Positions 48,903 through 57,536 of a stretch of 64,000 nt of DNA are shown piece by piece. Position numbers and translations under genes: made by a program. The stretch lies in assembly GCA_947487765.1 (NCBI GenBank), contig CANKXO010000002.1, positions 124,001 through 188,000 of the forward strand, given 5' to 3'. This DNA comes from an uncultured Pseudomonadales bacterium. GTDB lineage: Bacteria; Pseudomonadota; Gammaproteobacteria; Pseudomonadales; Cellvibrionaceae. A model generated the notes under the pieces. That model saw only the letters and a list, made by a program, of their open reading frames with translations. It was not told the DNA's origin and did not search any database. The stretch's first letter is position 1. Every line of letters begins with the position of its first letter.

Positions 48903-49325
48903 ATGAGTTTAATACCCTACCAACCATTTTCGGACTTTGATCATCTCTGGAATAAAATTAAATTATCATCGGATGGAAATAGCACTGCATTACTGTCACC
49001 TAAAGTTGATGTTACTGAAAAAGACAAACAATATCTTATCAATGCCGAGTTTCCTGGAATTGATAAAAAAGATATTAAAGTAACTTTGGAAAACGGCATT
49101 CTTTCTCTTGAAGCCGAAACACGTAAAGAAGAAAAGAAAGAGGATAAAGGAGAAATAATTTATCAGGAACGCCAGTACGGAAAATTCGCTCGCCGCTTCA
49201 ATGTAGGGAATGATATTCGAGAGAAAGACGTTGAGGCAACATTTAGAGATGGCATTTTATCGTTAACACTACCCAAAAAATTAGTAAAAGAAAATACCAT
49301 TAATCATATTCCCATTAACTCTTAA
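48903..49325 (+). CDS. Small heat shock protein (Hsp20/alpha-crystallin)
   Basis: A 140-residue ATP-independent chaperone. The alpha-crystallin domain runs from SPKVDVTEKDKQYLINAEFP through GEIIYQERQYGKFARRFNVG to DGILSLTLPKKL. A strong AGAGGAGG lies before the ATG. The promoter has a perfect Fnr box at -41.5 rather than an obvious heat-shock promoter. A strong terminator follows. Confidence 0.95.
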   Translation: MSLIPYQPFSDFDHLWNKIKLSSDGNSTALLSPKVDVTEKDKQYLINAEFPGIDKKDIKVTLENGILSLEAETRKEEKKEDKGEIIYQERQYGKFARRFNVGNDIREKDVEATFRDGILSLTLPKKLVKENTINHIPINS

Positions 49326-49345
49326 TCATTATTAAAGTAATGAAC

Positions 49346-49392
49346 GCCTCTGCGATAAGTTATGATTTATTACTTATTGTAGAGGCTTTTTT
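49346..49392 (+). terminator. Intrinsic terminator of hsp20
   Basis: A 15-bp stem (49346-49360 with 49372-49386, two G-U pairs, outer GCCTCT/AGAGGC) runs directly into six T. Strong rho-independent terminator 21 nt after the hsp20 stop. Confidence 0.92.
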
Positions 49393-49427
49393 ATATCAAT
49401 TATTTATTATAGCGAAGAGATTTATTT

Positions 49428-50027
49428 ATGTCCGGCAATGATCCAGTTTATCAAAAAGTTATTGAAGATTTAAATTGTTACTTACGTGATGCAAAAGACT
49501 TCGGTGAAACACAAGCTAACTGTTGTTTTTTAGCCACATCGGGGAATACTCATCAACCCAGCGTGAGAATTATTACAATTTACGATGTTAATGAGTCAGG
49601 CTTTTTATTTCTCGCGAATAAAAATAGCGGGAAAATCATCCAATTAGTTGAAAACCCTAAAGTTGGTATTTGTTTTTATTGGGAATCATTAAAGATGCAA
49701 GCCACTATAGAAGGCGTAGTTGGAGAATTAGATCAAGAAAAGAGCGAAGAGCTATGGGGTAAACGCAACCATGACGCTCAAATTACTGCTTGGGCTCTGG
49801 ATATGGCCGCAGATAAAAAAGATAAGCTAGATAATATCGAAGAATATAAACTGGCGACTAAACAACGGTTTAAAGAATCTAAACCACCATTACCAACGTC
49901 ATGGGCAGGTTATGTAATAAAGCCTAATCGTATCGAGTTATGGCACACAGACTGGAGAAAAAGTAAAAAAAGAGAGTGCTATACCAAAAGAGGGGGGTAT
50001 TGGCATGAATCACAGTATTACAATTAA
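49428..50027 (+). CDS. PdxH-like pyridoxamine 5'-phosphate oxidase family protein
   Basis: A 199-residue flavin-fold protein clearly related to PdxH: PSVRIITIYDVNESGFLFLANK, SGKIIQLVENPKVGICFYW and a C-terminal PTSWAGYVIKPNRIELWHTD. It differs from the pdxH product at 40.2 kb in the tail, ending GGYWHESQYYN rather than WSIQRLSP. It may be a second PNP/PMP oxidase or act on another substrate. It is a single gene between the hsp20 terminator and a convergent cupin gene. Confidence 0.82.
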   Translation: MSGNDPVYQKVIEDLNCYLRDAKDFGETQANCCFLATSGNTHQPSVRIITIYDVNESGFLFLANKNSGKIIQLVENPKVGICFYWESLKMQATIEGVVGELDQEKSEELWGKRNHDAQITAWALDMAADKKDKLDNIEEYKLATKQRFKESKPPLPTSWAGYVIKPNRIELWHTDWRKSKKRECYTKRGGYWHESQYYN

Positions 50028-50040
50028 GCTCACACTCGTG

Positions 50041-50352
50041 TTAAACCGAACCCTCTTTTTCAATCACTAAAATGCGGGCTTCACCGATAGGATGAGCAAC
50101 GTGTTCAGTCCCTACCGAAGCATAGAAAATATCGCCAACATTTAATATCGTTGATAATTCTTCACCATCAACGCGGTAGAACATTTCAACTTGACCATCC
50201 ATTACAGCAAAGACTTCCTGACCATCATTCACATGCCACTTATAGGGCTGATCAGTCCAATGTAAACGCACAGTACTACCTTCGATATTAGCAATATCCA
50301 AAGCACCCCAGGGACGCTCATGTTTAAAATCTTTACTGCGGATCGTCTTCAC
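50041..50352 (-). CDS. Small single-domain cupin protein
   Basis: A 103-residue cupin: WHVNDGQEVFAVMDGQVEMFY is cupin motif 1 (with D/Q in place of one His), and GDIFYASVGTEHVAHP is motif 2 with its His. It is likely metal-binding, with no known substrate. The start is GTG 50352. Convergent with the PdxH-like gene, 13 nt apart. Confidence 0.8.
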   Translation of the reverse strand: MKTIRSKDFKHERPWGALDIANIEGSTVRLHWTDQPYKWHVNDGQEVFAVMDGQVEMFYRVDGEELSTILNVGDIFYASVGTEHVAHPIGEARILVIEKEGSV

Positions 50353-50471
50353 AAGTAGGTTCTCGCATCAGAGTTGATAGATAGAGAATTCAATTAGGGA
50401 GGCCTCAATTATTGAGAAGTTCTTTCATAGTCATAACCAATCAACCTACGAAATACAATGTAGAAAATCGA

Positions 50472-50587
50472 GGGTGGAGTTCTCGGCCAGCGACACCTCG
50501 GCACATGACAGCACTGTTACCGTTGCTCCCTTCCGGGCCTGGCGGGGTTCACAGATAATCATTGCGAGGGAACCAACCGAGTCCTCC
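50472..50587 (-). ncRNA. ffs: 4.5S signal recognition particle RNA
   Basis: On the minus strand the sequence folds into one long hairpin. The 5' GGAG..CTCGGTTGG pairs with the 3' ..CCGAG..CTCC, and the conserved tip CCAGGCCCGGAAGGGAGCA contains the GGAA-type SRP domain IV tetraloop and the asymmetric loop bound by Ffh. Length about 115 nt fits the bacterial 4.5S class. The ends are approximate. Its partner ffh is at 24-25.4 kb. Confidence 0.93.
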
Positions 50588-50743
50588 ATAACACTCATTA
50601 CGAGAGGGTGGGGATTATGGAGATTTTTAGTCTAAGTTTCAAGGTAAGTTGCGCTTAATAAAACCACTTGTTCTTACAAATGACCTGCAAGTGTATAAAT
50701 TTTGTCTAAGGTTAAGGTGATGTAGTAATAAATTCTGTCAATT

Positions 50744-51349
50744 ATGTATTATCGTTACCGCCAACATTGCCGTTATTTTTTGTTCATAGCTTTGGTTTTA
50801 CTGCCAATAGCCAGCCAAGCTGCTATCTATCGGTACATTAACTCCAATGGTCGATTGGTACTAACCGACACCCCCAAACATGGGGGGTATATACGTTTAA
50901 TCAAAACTGATCGCGGCTGGGTACCTGAAACACGCTATACATTTGACCCAGCCAATAAACAGGCATTTTCGCCCTATATTCGCAGGGCAGCCAAAAAGCA
51001 TCGTGTACCCTACCACCTTTTACATGCGGTTATTCGTGCTGAATCGGCCTATAACTCTCATGCCGTCTCTCACGCGGGTGCACAGGGCCTTATGCAGCTA
51101 ATGCCTGCCACCGCTCAACGCTTCGGCGTTAAAGACCCATTCAACCCATCTGAGAACATTAATGGTGGCAGTCGTTATCTCAGCTACCTCATTAAGTTAT
51201 TCAAAGGCGACTATAAATTAGCCCTAGCGGCTTATAATGCGGGTGAAAATGCCGTTATTCGCTATGGCAACCGTATACCACCTTATAAAGAAACCCAGAA
51301 TTACGTCCGTAAAGTCTTAAAATTCTACAAACTATCAGGTTCTTCTTAA
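50744..51349 (+). CDS. DUF4124-lytic transglycosylase (SLT domain)
   Basis: A 201-residue exported muramidase-like enzyme. Signal peptide about 1-26 (IASQA-AIY); residues 27-60 (IYRYINSNGRLVLTDTP) are a DUF4124 segment; the SLT domain follows with catalytic Glu100 in VIRAESAYNSHAVSHAGAQG, then GLMQLMPATAQRFGV, DPFNPSENINGGSRYL and ALAAYNAGENAV. It cleaves the MurNAc-GlcNAc bond of peptidoglycan to a 1,6-anhydro product. Confidence 0.92.
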   Translation: MYYRYRQHCRYFLFIALVLLPIASQAAIYRYINSNGRLVLTDTPKHGGYIRLIKTDRGWVPETRYTFDPANKQAFSPYIRRAAKKHRVPYHLLHAVIRAESAYNSHAVSHAGAQGLMQLMPATAQRFGVKDPFNPSENINGGSRYLSYLIKLFKGDYKLALAAYNAGENAVIRYGNRIPPYKETQNYVRKVLKFYKLSGSS

Positions 51350-51453
51350 TTTTTGCCTTGTCGCTACCCACTATCGTTAGGCTGATTAATTAGCCGGTAC
51401 CAACACTGCCTGATCTGCTATATCATGCGCCCTGATCAACACGAGCTACGCGC

Positions 51454-52308
51454 ATGCATCTATTTGTCGACAACCTAACTAATGTAGATTTCAGCTACCT
51501 GCACTCTGAACGGGGCTTAGTGGGCGAAACCTGGCTGGCAAGTATTGTTTTGGAAGGCTCATTAGATCAGCAAGGGATGGTGTGCGACTTTGGGATTGTA
51601 AAAAAAACACTGCGCAATTGGTTAGATCAAACCATTGACCATTGCCTGATCGTTGCAGAAAGTTCACCTCAGCTGACATGTGAAAAGCAAGACGATGCTA
51701 TCGCCCTGTCCTGGCAATATGGAAACGCTCAGCAGTATACCCTTGATTGCACATCACCAAATCAAGCAATTACTCTTATCGATAGTGATGACATTAGCCC
51801 TGAATCTGTTGCCAGTTGGTGTATCAAACAATTACGCAAATTACTACCTGATACCATAGATCGTATTCAATTAACGTTTACGCCAGAAGTCATCCCACAC
51901 CATTATTATCATTACAGCCATGGCTTAAAAAAGCATGAAGGTAATTGCCAACGTATTGCACACGGTCATCGTTCGACAATACACATTCATTCCGACAAAC
52001 AACGAGACATTTCTTTGGAAGAACAATGGTGCCAGCAATGGCGTGATATTTATATCGGTACAAAGGAAGACTTACATAACACGGTAAGTATTGATGGTGT
52101 CGAATACTATCAATTTATTTACTGTGCACAACAAGGTGAATTTAAGCTAACCCTACCCTCTAAGCACTGCTACCTGATTGATTCTGACTCAACAGTAGAA
52201 TTTATAGCACAACATATTGCGCATACATTAAAAATGCAAAAACCTCAGCATTCTTATACTGTGCGTGCATTTGAAGGGATTGGCAAAGGTGCAATCGCAT
52301 TTGCCTAG
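51454..52308 (+). CDS. Two-domain 6-pyruvoyl/6-carboxy-tetrahydropterin synthase-like protein
   Basis: A 284-residue protein made of two PTPS-like (T-fold) halves. The N-terminal half (FVDNLTNVDFSYLHSERGLVGETW, then MVCDFGIVKKTLRNWLDQTIDH) matches the QueD/PTPS core with its FxxL-D-H pattern. The second half has EGNCQRIAHGHRSTIHIHS, with the Cys and HGH zinc-ligand-like motif. A single QueD is about 120 residues, so this is a duplicated form. Whether it makes a queuosine precursor or another pterin is unknown. Confidence 0.75.
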   Translation: MHLFVDNLTNVDFSYLHSERGLVGETWLASIVLEGSLDQQGMVCDFGIVKKTLRNWLDQTIDHCLIVAESSPQLTCEKQDDAIALSWQYGNAQQYTLDCTSPNQAITLIDSDDISPESVASWCIKQLRKLLPDTIDRIQLTFTPEVIPHHYYHYSHGLKKHEGNCQRIAHGHRSTIHIHSDKQRDISLEEQWCQQWRDIYIGTKEDLHNTVSIDGVEYYQFIYCAQQGEFKLTLPSKHCYLIDSDSTVEFIAQHIAHTLKMQKPQHSYTVRAFEGIGKGAIAFA

Positions 52309-52341
52309 TCGAATTTTTATTGAATTATATTGATATGAGAG

Positions 52342-52908
52342 CTAACCATCGATAATACTGGCTGAACGAATATAATCGGGTTCATCTACCTTCCCTTGCC
52401 CGCCTTGTGAGCCTGATTTCAACTGTCTCACAATATCTATACCCTTTGTTACAACCCCAACCACGGTATAACGACCATTCAGATTAGGATGAGAAGCCGT
52501 CATAATAAAAAATTGGCTATTCGCTGAATGGATATATCGATTGCGAGCCATACCCACAATACCTGCTTTAAAAGGAAGCTCCGATAACTCTGCATACAAG
52601 TCTTTGTATTGAGATCCGCCTTTGCCCACACGAGTATCATCATAATTATCCCTATTACCATGTGCCACATCGCCCGTTTGTGCCATAAAGCCAGAGATAA
52701 CTCTATGAAATACCATATTATTATAAGCACCTTCACGGGTTAGCTGCTTAATCCGTTCAACATGTTTTGGGGCGACATCCGGCAATAATTTAATGAGTAC
52801 CGTGCCACTACCTCCCTCGGTAACAACATCTAATTTCAACATATCCTCTGCGTGAGCAATAGAAAAAATAAACAAAGATAGAACAGCAAGAAATATTCTC
52901 ACACACAT
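52342..52908 (-). CDS. Periplasmic peptidyl-prolyl cis-trans isomerase (cyclophilin)
   Basis: A cyclophilin of 188 residues with a signal peptide (MCVRIFLAVLSLFIFSIAHA). MVFHRVISGFMAQTGD is the family signature with the catalytic Arg; SQFFIMTASHPNLNGRYTV and VVGVVTKGIDIV follow. ATG 52908 is chosen because it begins a proper signal peptide; the longer frame to 52986 would overlap the next gene. Confidence 0.92.
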   Translation of the reverse strand: MCVRIFLAVLSLFIFSIAHAEDMLKLDVVTEGGSGTVLIKLLPDVAPKHVERIKQLTREGAYNNMVFHRVISGFMAQTGDVAHGNRDNYDDTRVGKGGSQYKDLYAELSELPFKAGIVGMARNRYIHSANSQFFIMTASHPNLNGRYTVVGVVTKGIDIVRQLKSGSQGGQGKVDEPDYIRSASIIDG

Positions 52909-52963
52909 AAAATGTAATCTCACACAGTATTTAATAAAGAGTAATGGCTGTATCCACTCACAG

Positions 52964-53317
52964 TTAATGATTAACCGAAATATCATCTTCCGAAAAATAA
53001 TTACCTAGCGGTACCAACAGTTCATTACTTGAAGCACTTTCACTCTGCCCAATCATCTCATCGTATGGACTGTTATGTCTTAAAAACATTGATTTAACAG
53101 AAACAGGAATAAACAGTTTTTGAATAGCCAAAATGCTACGCCGCGTTAATCGATGACCTGATTTTTCAGTAATGTAATACGCATCACCGGCAATTTCTAT
53201 TTCTACTGAGAAAAGAGCTTGCTCTATGGAATCAATAACAACTTTGTCGATTGACGGGTACTGAATAGCATCGCTTAAGGGCAGTGGCTTTTTAAGGAGA
53301 GAAAGATATCCAGGCAT
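52964..53317 (-). CDS. Small conserved protein, DUF6482-like
   Basis: A 117-residue soluble protein. EQALFSVEIEIAGDAYYITEKS and RRSILAIQKLFIP resemble the DUF6482 family of Pseudomonas-type bacteria, from memory; no function is known. AAAGAGG lies 9 nt before ATG 53317, which decides the start over the longer frame (53368). Upstream of the cyclophilin gene on the same strand. Confidence 0.62.
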   Translation of the reverse strand: MPGYLSLLKKPLPLSDAIQYPSIDKVVIDSIEQALFSVEIEIAGDAYYITEKSGHRLTRRSILAIQKLFIPVSVKSMFLRHNSPYDEMIGQSESASSNELLVPLGNYFSEDDISVNH

Positions 53318-53458
53318 AAATATCACCTCTTTAAAGGTATTATAATTACTATTCACTAATATTCGCATAAACCACTGATCTAGATGATTATTTACCTGCC
53401 ATTTAAGATTATTTTGTGATTAATAAAAAACAATCATTCATATTCATAAGCCTAGGCA

Positions 53459-54367
53459 TCAAACATTTTTCTCTGAATCAGGTTTTTTTTCTTCATTCTT
53501 AAACGTTTCCTCAGAATTCGATACTGGTTGTTTTAAATTTTGACCCTTAAGCTTCTTTTGTAAATTCCGAGAGTCTTCAAGCGCTTTACTAAGCTGAGTG
53601 ATCTTTTTTTCCAACTGACTATTTGATTTAGCAAGGTTTTCTTGTTCACCAATAAGCTTTACGTTCTCATTACTTAGTTGTGCATTTTTCTCTTCTAATA
53701 ACACCTTCTCATTCGTTAATGCTTCTCTCTCTAGAACTACTTGCTGTTGCATAGTTTCCATATAGACTTCTGCTTCTTTGTTTGAAGCCACCGATTTTTC
53801 AAGTGCCTTATTCAACTTACCTATTTGTTGCTCTAAATCTGCATTGACCTTTGTCAACGTTTGCTGATCGGCCTGTAAAGTGTCTCTTTCCTTTTGCAAA
53901 GCAATTTTTGCTGCGCTATTGTCTTGTTTAATTTTAGATAATTGTTGTTCCAAATTAGCCCGACTTTGTACTAACCCATTAACTTTAGCGTTTAGGGCAC
54001 CTGTCTCATCAGCAAATGTACTTTTCGCTTCAGTAATCTGTTTATTGAGTGTATCTGCGTTATTTTGCGCCTGAACTCTAGCCGCCTCAGACTTTTTAAG
54101 AGCCTCCTGGGCCTTATCAATATCAGTCTTTAAGGTCAATAATTGTTGATTAAGACGAAAATTGTCCGAGTTCTCCTCATTTAACTCAGCCTTTTTTTGC
54201 TTTATCTCTTTTTGGCTGGACTTTAAGCGAGACTCCAAACGCTTTACATCCTCCGTGAGAGCCAATCTCTGCTCATACTCAGCCCATCCAAAATACCCAA
54301 TTCCAACGACTGCTATCAGCAGTACAACCATAATTAGAGCGGTAACCGACCCACGCTGCTTGTTCAT
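53459..54367 (-). CDS. Membrane-anchored coiled-coil protein
   Basis: A 302-residue protein with an N-terminal signal anchor (about 9-28, VTALIMVVLLIAVVGIGYFG) followed by nearly continuous heptad-rich coiled coil to about residue 280 and a short charged tail. No catalytic motif is visible. The start is ATG 54367 with AGGTG upstream. The predicted topology places the coiled coil in the periplasm (type II). Function unknown. Confidence 0.7.
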   Translation of the reverse strand: MNKQRGSVTALIMVVLLIAVVGIGYFGWAEYEQRLALTEDVKRLESRLKSSQKEIKQKKAELNEENSDNFRLNQQLLTLKTDIDKAQEALKKSEAARVQAQNNADTLNKQITEAKSTFADETGALNAKVNGLVQSRANLEQQLSKIKQDNSAAKIALQKERDTLQADQQTLTKVNADLEQQIGKLNKALEKSVASNKEAEVYMETMQQQVVLEREALTNEKVLLEEKNAQLSNENVKLIGEQENLAKSNSQLEKKITQLSKALEDSRNLQKKLKGQNLKQPVSNSEETFKNEEKKPDSEKNV

Positions 54368-54492
54368 CTCATGCACCTAATACGACTAAATTTAGCTATA
54401 TTAAGAAGTCTAGCAAAGGATAATGAAATTGCTGCCAATTCATACTACTTGCCTTTAAGCCCACCCTTGTGTAGAGTGCGGCCCTCAAATTC

Positions 54493-54580
54493 GGAGAGAT
54501 GTCTGAGTGGCCGAAAGAGCACGCCTGGAAAGTGTGTGTACCTCACGGTACCGAGGGTTCGAATCCCTCTCTCTCCGCCA
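54493..54580 (+). tRNA. tRNA-Ser (anticodon GGA)
   Basis: GGAGAGA pairs with TCTCTCC to form the acceptor stem, followed by discriminator G and encoded CCA. The anticodon loop CTGGAAA holds GGA at 54527-54529. A long variable arm (GTGTACCTCACGGTACC region) marks the serine class. GGTTCGAATCC is the T arm. Total 88 nt. Confidence 0.96.
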
Positions 54581-54979
54581 TATAAAATTTCTTACCGTTT
54601 AGGTCACTTGACACCCTGAAAGGTAAGGAATAATCAGCAGTTCGAAAATCCTCATTTCAGCGATAAACCAACGCTCCTGCAAACATCCACTTCAAGGCTG
54701 TTTATTTGTTTTTTAATCGATTCAAACAGAGTTGATAAGGACTTTTAAGCCATGATCATTTAAAAGAAACTAATTTTTATTGGCGTGGCCGCTAGCGTGG
54801 TTAAAGATATTACCTCTGATTTGAGGAAGTATAATTCAAAGTAAGTTAAGTGCTATATAACCCGACGGCTGGTTATATAGCCTATTGCAGCTATTCAGGA
54901 TAAAAATATAACTTGACGCAAAAGTGCCCTAAGCTGCCATTTAAGGAAAATCTTTATAGACCAGTAATCTGTATATATA
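54581..54979. other. Intergenic region after tRNA-Ser with an 11-bp perfect inverted repeat
   Basis: No convincing gene in 399 bases. GCTATATAACC (54852-54862) and GGTTATATAGC (54871-54881) form a perfect stem over an 8-nt loop, about 100 nt past the 3' end of the minus-strand Cys-repeat gene; no T-run follows on either strand. Accessory DNA begins here. Confidence 0.5.
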
Positions 54980-55561
54980 TTACGGCAAAATACAAACATT
55001 CCCTCTTTTGCGGTATGGTCGATCACATGCCCATTGGTTCCCGGAATAATCAAGATGCGCGTTCTCTGGAATTTCTATTAATCGGCACGTATTTCTCTCT
55101 ACTTGATAGCCACGATTACAACTCCATTTTTGGCGATATGATGAATAATCAAGATACCCATTAGAGGGAACTTTTATAGCGATACATGTTTCCTTATCTT
55201 TTTTAAACCCTCTATTACACTTCCAACCCTCACCATGCGTCGACATTTCCAGATATCCGTTAGCAGGGACTTTAATATCAACACATTTCGTCCCTTTTGC
55301 TCGATAACCTCTTTTACATGCCCATTTGTGACCACTGTGATCTAAGTAAGCATTTGCTGGAATATTGATAAGAACGCATGACTCATCAATATTTTTATAA
55401 CCTCTATTACACTCCCACTTATCGCTATAAGCTCTGACATGAGAGTTTGCGGGCATTTCTCGAACGCCATCTTTTGCCAGTGCAAGCGGGTTAGCAAGCA
55501 AGAGAACAGGAAAATATAATATCAGGGCGAATGTGTTTAAACCCCACTGTTTTTTTCTCAA
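54980..55561 (-). CDS. Secreted protein with five Cys-containing tandem repeats
   Basis: A 193-residue protein. A signal peptide (about 1-29, ending PLALA) precedes five repeats of 31-34 residues with consensus (I/V)P-x-N-(A/G)-(Y/H)-L-D ... W-x-C-x-R-G-Y ... C-x-x-I. Each repeat has two Cys, ten in all, suggesting one disulfide per unit. I do not recognise a named family. The start is TTG 55561 with AGAGGA 8 nt upstream. It lies 70 nt downstream of the ATP-grasp gene on the same strand, so the two may be co-expressed. Confidence 0.75.
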   Translation of the reverse strand: MRKKQWGLNTFALILYFPVLLLANPLALAKDGVREMPANSHVRAYSDKWECNRGYKNIDESCVLINIPANAYLDHSGHKWACKRGYRAKGTKCVDIKVPANGYLEMSTHGEGWKCNRGFKKDKETCIAIKVPSNGYLDYSSYRQKWSCNRGYQVERNTCRLIEIPENAHLDYSGNQWACDRPYRKRGNVCILP

Positions 55562-55631
55562 TGTTTTATCCTCTGGGCAATAATAAAATAAGCTCTTCTT
55601 CTACTACGATAAACAAACTATTGAGCCTGAG

Positions 55632-56654
55632 TTAAATTGAAAGAAGCATGGGTTCTTTATTTTGTACAGGATGTCTGCCCGATATGATATTTAATGGTAA
55701 TCGACATAAGCACGTATCCAAGACCTGCTCGATCACTTCATCATATGTCATTCCATTGTCTATCTCACATGCTTTAGGAAAATAGCTTGAACCATGGGTC
55801 ATACCAGGAACTAAATTAGCTTCCATAAAAAAACATTTTCCATTTTTATTTAATTTAATATCGACTCGGCCAAAATCTCTTGCTTCCAAATTCACAAATA
55901 CATCAGCAGCTAATTGTTTAATTCGATCCTTTATTTCGCCCTCTTCAATATTCAATAATATTTCTGAATCATCTTTCTTTGCTTTTGAACCCAAAATTCT
56001 AAGCCCATGTGATGACTCGACAGGCACTATCTCAATGGCAGAGACAATAAGATCCCCATCTGTTTTTTGGACTATAGCAACTGTGAATTCACGACCACCT
56101 AAATATTCTTCAACTAGTACGGGAACCTTAAACTGTTCATATAAAGAAGATACTTTATGCTCAAAATCTAAAAAGTTAGTCACAAATGACAAATCATCAA
56201 TGCCATTACCATTTGCAGCATCAAGTGGTTTTAAGAACAAAGGAAAGTTCATTGGCAATTCCTTTTCACACTGAAATTGCCCCGGTGTTACAGTAAAAAA
56301 ATCAGCGGTATTAATACCTAAGTCTCGTAGGAACGTTTTGGCGAGAACTTTATTCGAGTCAAATTCTAATACGTTCCGTGGCGACCCTGAATAATTTATA
56401 TTATTGTGATCGAAAAAGTCAGAAAGCCAGATATCTGTTTTATTTTTGATGGCAATATACTTAACCGCCAAAATCACTAGATCGGGCTTTCTTTTGACAA
56501 CATCAGCCAAATCGTTGGCATTTTTGCAAACACTTAACCTTAAGCTGTAGCCTTTTCCCATCATTGACTCTAATACGCTACCACAGGATTGAAGATTCCC
56601 AAAACCGGTTTCTTTTAATTCATCGTTGAGTGTTGTAATAATTTCTATTTTCAT
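55632..56654 (-). CDS. ATP-grasp ligase related to D-alanine-D-alanine ligase
   Basis: A 340-residue ATP-grasp enzyme. NINYSGSPRNVLEFDSNKVL corresponds to the Ddl start of the ATP-grasp fold; FPLFLKPLDAANGNGI is the ATP-binding lysine/glycine loop; VEEYLGGREFTVAIV and FMEANLVPGMTHGSSYFPKA are the Mg-binding and C-terminal Ddl motifs (E-A-N in place of E-I-N). The N-terminal third is divergent from housekeeping Ddl and the location is accessory, so the amino acid or peptide substrate is unknown. AAAGAGG before ATG 56654 decides the start against longer frames. Confidence 0.8.
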   Translation of the reverse strand: MKIEIITTLNDELKETGFGNLQSCGSVLESMMGKGYSLRLSVCKNANDLADVVKRKPDLVILAVKYIAIKNKTDIWLSDFFDHNNINYSGSPRNVLEFDSNKVLAKTFLRDLGINTADFFTVTPGQFQCEKELPMNFPLFLKPLDAANGNGIDDLSFVTNFLDFEHKVSSLYEQFKVPVLVEEYLGGREFTVAIVQKTDGDLIVSAIEIVPVESSHGLRILGSKAKKDDSEILLNIEEGEIKDRIKQLAADVFVNLEARDFGRVDIKLNKNGKCFFMEANLVPGMTHGSSYFPKACEIDNGMTYDEVIEQVLDTCLCRLPLNIISGRHPVQNKEPMLLSI

Positions 56655-57536
56655 AATAAACCTCTTTAATCGAAAGCTATAAGCTCCCAATAACATTGAA
56701 ATAGCCGTAGATTTTAGGCAAACCATAAATTTCAGGCGAAGCAGCACCTCTAATTTTCATAGCGTAAAAAATTATTTTAGAGATGTCATGAGCTTGATGA
56801 ACAGATCATCAAGGTTTCTTGGAGCTATCGAGACCCCTATTCTGGTAGGGAGAAAACGCGACAGGGTTGAAAACAGATAAATCAACGATATCGATAGGTA
56901 GGTATACTGTTTGCCTATGATCGTGGAATAGATGAGACGACGTATAGTATCACATTAGCACTCTAGTATAGAGTACTATTTCTATTAAGCCAAATAACAC
57001 ATAGATTTTTATTGTCATCAAATCCAATATTGGCCATAGATTTTGGAATAACTAGGGTAACGAGAAATTATGACTCAAATAAGAGCCTGCTTTGTGAAAA
57101 TTGATCTGTTAGATAGTTAAATTAAGAATTAAAGTCCATCTCATTCAATGGCTGCTTGTAATTACTTAAGCATATCTAACATATTGTAAGCTGTAATATA
57201 TCTAGAGCAATTTTTAAATTACTAGCTTTAGTCGAGCTAATGAATAGGTTCTGATTGATGTCCAACAAACTATCCCTAAAATCTATTCTATGAAGTTAGA
57301 ATATTGAACTGCTGGTCTGAATGTACTATTTCCTCCTCTGCCATATAAAACAACCCCTTCTACAACGGTTTTGCATAGTAGATAAATAAAAGTTTAGTAT
57401 TTCCTTTATTTCGACAAGCAATCTTCAAAAATTCCACATACCCTCAAACCAAGATTCTGACTCAAACATTCATATAAAAATAATTAAGTCGTATCTAAGC
57501 CTGTATATTCCAAAAAAATTAATACTTTTACATACC
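56655..57536. other. 882-base region without recognisable genes
   Basis: AT-rich DNA with only short ORFs on both strands. A perfect inverted repeat CTTGATGA-acaga-TCATCAAG (56793-56813) lies upstream of the ATP-grasp gene and may be its operator or a UTR hairpin. CCCTA/TAGGG (56835-56850) adds a second small hairpin. Nothing else is supported. Confidence 0.5.

Noticed and set aside
54640-54655. Possible att copy of the tRNA-Ser 3' end (AGTTCGAAAATCCTC)
   Set aside because: Only a partial match to the T-arm, too short and too close to the tRNA to mark an island end.
54913-55164. Plus-strand ORF of 83 codons overlapping the Cys-repeat gene
   Set aside because: The minus-strand frame has a signal peptide, regular repeats and a ribosome site; the plus frame is its shadow.
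56815-56880. Riboswitch upstream of the ATP-grasp gene
   Set aside because: Small hairpins only; no conserved aptamer motif recognised.
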